DNA of 59,548 nucleotides from Nitrospirota bacterium (lineage in GTDB: Bacteria > Nitrospirota > Thermodesulfovibrionia > Thermodesulfovibrionales > SM23-35). Each line of letters starts with the position of its first letter. Position 1 is the first letter of the stretch. Where the stretch lies: contig JACAFE010000053.1 in assembly GCA_013388435.1 (NCBI GenBank), forward strand, positions 1 through 59,548, written 5' to 3'. The notes beneath the pieces are model-generated. The model ran no database searches. It was not told where the DNA came from and was given only the letters and a program-made list of their open reading frames with translations. Both the position numbers and the translations under genes were made by a program. Positions 56,209 through 59,548 of the stretch are shown here, one piece after another.

Positions 56209-57741
56209 ATGCTTGCAAGAATCTTAAGCGCGTGTATTATAGGGATTGATGCAAATCCTGTCGAGGTGGAAGTTGATATAACTGCCAGAGGGCTACCGCA
56301 TTTTTCGATGGTTGGACTGCCAGATACAGCGGTGAAGGAATCAAGAGATAGAGTAAGAGCAGCCCTTAAAAATATTGGATTTCAATTTCCGCTTAAACAG
56401 GTTACTGTTAATCTTGCGCCTGCTGACCTTAAAAAAGAAGGCTCATGTTTTGATCTTCCCATCGCAATCGGGATAATAGTTGCAGAAGAAATACTTCCTC
56501 CTGAAAAAATTGAAGGCTATGTTTTTGCAGGTGAACTTTCTCTTGACGGAAGACTCAATCCAATCCGAGGAGCATTGTCGATGGCGATTATGACACGCCA
56601 GTATGGCTTAAAAGGAATAATTCTTCCTGAAAACAATGCTCCTGAAGCAGCAGTAGTTCACGGTGTAAAAGTATATGGATTCTCAAGTCTGCCTGAAGTA
56701 ATAGATTGTTTAATAAATAATTCAAAAACTCCATATCATATAGATATTCAAAAAGCAATGGAAGAAAATTCAATCTATGAAGAAGATTTTATTGAGGTAA
56801 AAGGACAGGAACACGCGAAAAGAGCTTTTGAAGTATCTGCTGCAGGCGGACACAATGTCCTTATGATTGGTCCGCCTGGTTCAGGGAAAACTATGCTTGC
56901 AAGACGCCTTGCAACAATCCTTCCTGGCATGACATTTGAAGAAGCGTTAGAGACAACAAAAATTCATAGTGTCGCGGGAATGCTTAAAAACAGTCAATCT
57001 TTACTTGCAGTTAGACCTTTTAGAGCTCCGCATCATACTATCTCAGATGTTGCTTTAATTGGAGGTGGCCAGACACCAAAACCCGGGGAAGTAAGTATCG
57101 CACACAATGGAGTTCTTTTTCTTGACGAACTGCCTGAATTTAAAAGAAATGTTCTTGAAGTATTAAGGCAACCTCTTGAAAATGGAGAGGTAACAGTCTC
57201 AAGAGCTGTAGCCTCAATTACATATCCAGCCTCTTTTATGCTTATTGCTGCAATGAACCCCTGTCCATGCGGTTTTTGGGGGGATCCGAAGCATCAATGC
57301 ACATGCACTCCCGGACAAATACATCGTTACAGACACAGGGTCTCCGGTCCTTTGCTTGACAGAATAGATATTCATATAGAAGTTCCTGCTGTTCCATATA
57401 AAGACCTGTCTAATGAAAATTCAGGAGAAAGATCAGAAGATATCAGAAAGCGTGTTATAGCTGCAAGAAATATTCAGCTTGAGAGATTTAAAAACGACAG
57501 AAAAATCTATTCAAACGGACAGATGAAGACAAGGCATATAAAGAAATATTGCAAACTAAATCATGATGCTCAGGCAATCCTTGATTCTGCAATGCAAAAG
57601 CTCTGTCTTTCTGCAAGAGCATATACGAGAATATTGAAACTATCCCGCACTATTGCAGACCTTGAAGAATCAGAAGATATTCAAGCCCACCATATCTCAG
57701 AGGCAATTCAATACAGAACTCTTGATAGAGGAGTGTTCTGA
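56209..57741 (+). CDS. YifB/ComM-family Mg-chelatase-like AAA+ ATPase
   Basis: A 510-aa AAA+ protein. The N-terminal Lon-like domain starts MLARILSACIIGIDANPVEV. GPPGSGKTMLARRLATILPG is Walker A, NGVLFLDELPEFKRNVLEVL Walker B, and the Cys-rich CPCGFWGDPKHQCTCTPGQI and LLDRIDIHIEVP are family features. ComM homologues act as branch-migration helicases in natural transformation. ATG 56209 gives the usual family start; the extra 19 residues of the track are unlikely. Confidence 0.92.
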   Translation: MLARILSACIIGIDANPVEVEVDITARGLPHFSMVGLPDTAVKESRDRVRAALKNIGFQFPLKQVTVNLAPADLKKEGSCFDLPIAIGIIVAEEILPPEKIEGYVFAGELSLDGRLNPIRGALSMAIMTRQYGLKGIILPENNAPEAAVVHGVKVYGFSSLPEVIDCLINNSKTPYHIDIQKAMEENSIYEEDFIEVKGQEHAKRAFEVSAAGGHNVLMIGPPGSGKTMLARRLATILPGMTFEEALETTKIHSVAGMLKNSQSLLAVRPFRAPHHTISDVALIGGGQTPKPGEVSIAHNGVLFLDELPEFKRNVLEVLRQPLENGEVTVSRAVASITYPASFMLIAAMNPCPCGFWGDPKHQCTCTPGQIHRYRHRVSGPLLDRIDIHIEVPAVPYKDLSNENSGERSEDIRKRVIAARNIQLERFKNDRKIYSNGQMKTRHIKKYCKLNHDAQAILDSAMQKLCLSARAYTRILKLSRTIADLEESEDIQAHHISEAIQYRTLDRGVF

Positions 57742-57759
57742 TAATTATTTGTACTCTAT

Positions 57760-57765
57760 AGGAGG
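57760..57765 (+). promoter_or_regulatory. Shine-Dalgarno of the 57-aa gene
   Basis: AGGAGG 4 nt before ATG 57770 (AGGAGGAGAC-ATG). It shows that the real gene begins here and not at 57653 in the track. Confidence 0.8.
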
Positions 57766-57769
57766 AGAC

Positions 57770-57943
57770 ATGGAGATTTATGACCTGCTTTGGAAAAGGC
57801 CTGACAGTGAAAAATCAGGCAAGGTTTTTTGGGAAAAAGTCGGAATATTGGTAAATAAAGATGGTAAAATGTCAGTGAAAATAGACATGATACCAGCCAG
57901 AGATTGGGACGGATGGTTGGAAGTTATGAAGAAAAAGGGATAA
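57770..57943 (+). CDS. Small conserved-looking protein, 57 aa
   Basis: A 57-aa protein starting MEIYDLLWKRPDSEKSGKVF with a GKMSVKIDMIPARDWDGWLE C-terminal half, rich in aromatic and charged residues, no signal peptide or membrane helix. A strong AGGAGG and a 28-nt gap after yifB point to a real, co-transcribed gene. The pattern (input, parallel-strand-like core, MIPARDWDGW) is reminiscent of short proteins that describe a predicted single-stranded-DNA-binding-like fold; not certain. Function unknown. Confidence 0.7.
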   Translation: MEIYDLLWKRPDSEKSGKVFWEKVGILVNKDGKMSVKIDMIPARDWDGWLEVMKKKG

Positions 57944-57990
57944 TAAATATCAATTATTCCTGCTTCATTTACATACTGGAAGCCAATATT

Positions 57991-59241
57991 TTATTCCCAT
58001 AACCACCACCATGGAAGTGCAAGCACTTTTGAATGCAGCCATTTTATAGAGTTCCCGGAATGCAGGAGTAAACCACGAACTGCCTGTGGATATGCTTCGA
58101 TAAAAGTCAGGAGATTTTTTGCATCATTGAATGAAGGATTCTGTGTCAGTTTTGTTTCTATGGCAACTAATTTTTTCCCGTGTTCCACCACAAAATCAAC
58201 CTCTTTCCCGTTTGTTGTTCTCCAGTAAAACACTTCTGCCTTAGGCACCAAAAGTTCAGAAGCAATTTTTATATGCATATGGACCATAGTCTCAAAGAAA
58301 CTGCCCAGTTCTCGTGCGTTTTTCAAAGATTCCTCGTCATAGTAGCCTGAAAGGTAAATACTCAATCCAGGGTCGATGAAAAATAATTTCGGAGCTTTTG
58401 TAATCCTCTTTGTTCTGCTGGGATAATACGCAGGCGTCCTGCTGATAATATTTGATACTTCAAGAAGTTTCAGATACCTGTGGACAGTCGGCTGGCTTAC
58501 GCCTGTATCCCTTGAAACATCAGTCTGGTTAAGGACATTTCCTGTCCTTATTGCAATCGAGTCAAGAACCCGCTTAAAATCTATGAGCGATTCAATCTGA
58601 GTCAGTTCCCTAACATCCCGTTCAAGATATGTTTTGATGTACCCTTCCCACCAGAGAAGAACATCACGCCTTTCAGTCAGTGTAAGAAGCGATGGCATAA
58701 ATCCCCTTAACATGATAGGCAGGGGGTCAAGAAGAGGCAATCTTGATTCTTCAATCTTAAAAGAAGGGGCCCAGAGATGAAAGAATCGTTTCGGCGATTC
58801 GGTCTTGTGTTCCATTTCACTGTAAGTCATGGGATACATTTCAAAATAGACCGCCCTTCCAGCAAAAGTTTCGCTAATCTGTTTCATGAGAAGTATATTC
58901 GAGGACCCGGACAGGATAAAGCGTTTTTTCCCTTTTGCAGCGTCAACGGTCATTTTAATTGCAGCAAAAAGTTCAGGCGCTTTCTGTGCTTCATCGATGA
59001 TCAAACGGTCAGTATCGATCCATAGAGAAACTGGATCAGTCTTTGCCTGTTGTAACATTGAAAAATTATCGAGGCTGATATATTTGAAGTCTTTGAATTC
59101 ATTCTGTAAAAGGGTGCTCTTTCCAACCTGTCTGGCTCCTGTAATCACAACAACCGGAAAACTCCTGATTGCAGACTTTATCTGCGGGGTTATCCAACGC
59201 TTTTTATAAGATAATTCTCTGCTTAAATGATAATCATTCAC
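57991..59241 (-). CDS. AAA+ ATPase with DUF4143 nuclease-like domain
   Basis: A 416-aa ATPase of the COG1373 group. ITGARQVGKSTLLQNEF is Walker A, RLIIDEAQKAPELFAAI Walker B, and FILSGSSNILLMKQISE a sensor motif. A winged-helix segment TDVSRDTGVSQPTVHRYLKL precedes the C-terminal DUF4143, whose GKEVDFVVEHGKKLVAIETK resembles PD-(D/E)xK folds. The track start (TTG 59277) coincides with the -35 of a promoter, so GTG 59241 is preferred. The family is patchy and multicopy in many genomes; its role is unproven. Confidence 0.85.
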   Translation of the reverse strand: MNDYHLSRELSYKKRWITPQIKSAIRSFPVVVITGARQVGKSTLLQNEFKDFKYISLDNFSMLQQAKTDPVSLWIDTDRLIIDEAQKAPELFAAIKMTVDAAKGKKRFILSGSSNILLMKQISETFAGRAVYFEMYPMTYSEMEHKTESPKRFFHLWAPSFKIEESRLPLLDPLPIMLRGFMPSLLTLTERRDVLLWWEGYIKTYLERDVRELTQIESLIDFKRVLDSIAIRTGNVLNQTDVSRDTGVSQPTVHRYLKLLEVSNIISRTPAYYPSRTKRITKAPKLFFIDPGLSIYLSGYYDEESLKNARELGSFFETMVHMHIKIASELLVPKAEVFYWRTTNGKEVDFVVEHGKKLVAIETKLTQNPSFNDAKNLLTFIEAYPQAVRGLLLHSGNSIKWLHSKVLALPWWWLWE

Positions 59242-59248
59242 AATATGA

Positions 59249-59277
59249 ATAATATTACAAAGAAAGCATTTTGTCAA
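59249..59277 (-). promoter_or_regulatory. Consensus promoter of the DUF4143 ATPase gene
   Basis: Minus strand TTGACA (59277-59272), 17 nt, TATTAT (59254-59249), then 7 nt to GTG 59241. The 13-nt palindrome AATGATTATCATT lies just downstream. Confidence 0.6.
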
Positions 59278-59354
59278 ATTCGTATAAAAGGCATGATTTA
59301 AGAAAGCCGTAGAAAGATGAAACTTTACGATTTATTATGTTAAAAAAGCCTGAA

Positions 59355-59423
59355 CGTTATAGCGTTCATTGCGTTCATTGCGTTATAGCGTTTATTGCGT
59401 TTATTGCGTTATTGCGTTTATCA
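59355..59423. repeat. GCGTTTATT tandem array, 8 units
   Basis: Eight units, the first degenerate (ACGTTATA), otherwise GCGTTCATT, GCGTTATA, GCGTTTATT and GCGTTATT, ending GCGTTTATC then AAATA, exactly as the array at 4260-4372 ends. Confidence 0.85.
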
Positions 59424-59437
59424 AATAGGTTTATTTG

Positions 59438-59451
59438 GGGTCAGGTCTTGA
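59438..59451 (+). repeat. REP-like end sequence next to RAYT gene
   Basis: GGGGTCAGGTCTTG lies 17 nt beyond the transposase stop codon. I recall this string near REP-associated transposases in other genomes; no search was made. Confidence 0.35.
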
Positions 59452-59467
59452 AATATTATTTATGGAG

Positions 59468-59548
59468 TTATTTTTTGTATGTTATTTCCTTAATCACTTT
59501 ACTGACTGTAGTATAGTGAATGCCGAGGTAATCTGCAATCTCTTTCAA
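59468..59548 (-). CDS. C-terminal fragment of REP-associated tyrosine transposase (cut by window edge)
   Basis: The last 26 codons before TAA read LKEIADYLGIHYTTVSKVIK and then EITYKK. This helix-turn-helix tail (KEIA-YLG-HYTTVS) is characteristic of RAYT/IS200-like Y1 transposases (COG1943). The rest of the gene lies right of the window, so completeness and catalytic residues cannot be judged. It is too short for the ORF track. Confidence 0.65.
   Translation of the reverse strand: MKEIADYLGIHYTTVSKVIKEITYKK

Noticed and set aside
57653-57769. N-terminal 39-codon extension of the 57-aa protein in the ORF track
   Set aside because: It overlaps yifB out of frame, and a strong AGGAGG fixes the start at 57770.

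Overview
The window reads as chromosome of an AT-rich, Gram-negative-type anaerobe that reduces sulfate. The strongest clue is one run of minus-strand genes, adk-sat-aprB-aprA-qmoA-qmoB-qmoC-hppA (33753 down to 21961). It holds activation of sulfate to APS, reduction of APS to sulfite, the membrane electron donor complex for that step, and enzymes that dispose of the two by-products, AMP and pyrophosphate. Gene content and sequence character suggest Nitrospirota (Thermodesulfovibrionia-like), but this is inference; no rRNA or other phylogenetic marker was tested.

Layout. (1) 140-3754: a large SWIM/SNF2 helicase, visibly richer in G+C than the core genes. (2) 3755-4845: a repeat-rich gap with a MITE-like element, a GCGTTTATT array, a palindromic element and a small ORF remnant. 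(3) 4846-18961: a long, tightly packed minus-strand run: acyP, recN, a ferredoxin, a ROK kinase, lepB, a DUF4845-like gene, ribE, ribBA, ribH, nusB, a phosphoesterase, a secreted FG-GAP protein, uppS, cdsA, dxr, rseP, a membrane protein and an hldE-type nucleotidyltransferase. (4) 19131-21715: a stand-alone AICAR formyltransferase and a YkgJ cysteine-cluster protein, framed by two inverted copies of one intergenic repeat. (5) 21961-33753: the sulfate reduction module. (6) 34002-42865: rdgB, then, divergently, an atypical kinase, UspA, an RDD protein, mreBCD, PBP2, a cysteine synthase and rodA. (7) 42962-45643: tRNA-Met(CAT), a radical SAM protein and a CNT-type transporter. (8) 45684-50380: recJ-secF-secD-yajC. 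(9) 50543-59241: dgt, an S24-like regulator, a candidate small RNA, a DUF-type gene, gyrA, yifB, a 57-aa protein and a DUF4143 ATPase. (10) The right edge holds a second GCGTTTATT array and the cut C-terminus of a RAYT-type transposase.

How it works together. Sat makes APS and pyrophosphate, AprBA reduces APS to sulfite and AMP, and QmoABC passes quinol electrons to AprBA. Adk recycles AMP and HppA turns pyrophosphate hydrolysis into an ion gradient. A good promoter lies ahead of adk, and a strong terminator separates aprBA from qmoABC, which has its own extended -10 promoter, so the pathway seems to be at least two transcription units. The mre-mrdA-rodA genes build the rod-shape wall machinery. 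dxr, uppS, cdsA, rseP and lepB supply envelope lipids and protein processing.

The least conventional content is in the gaps: a new-looking family of nested intergenic repeats; several genes whose -10 box sits 5-7 nt before the start codon with no Shine-Dalgarno (candidate leaderless mRNAs); and a probable small RNA with C-rich loops at about 52434-52506. I found no CRISPR array, prophage or clear new defence system.
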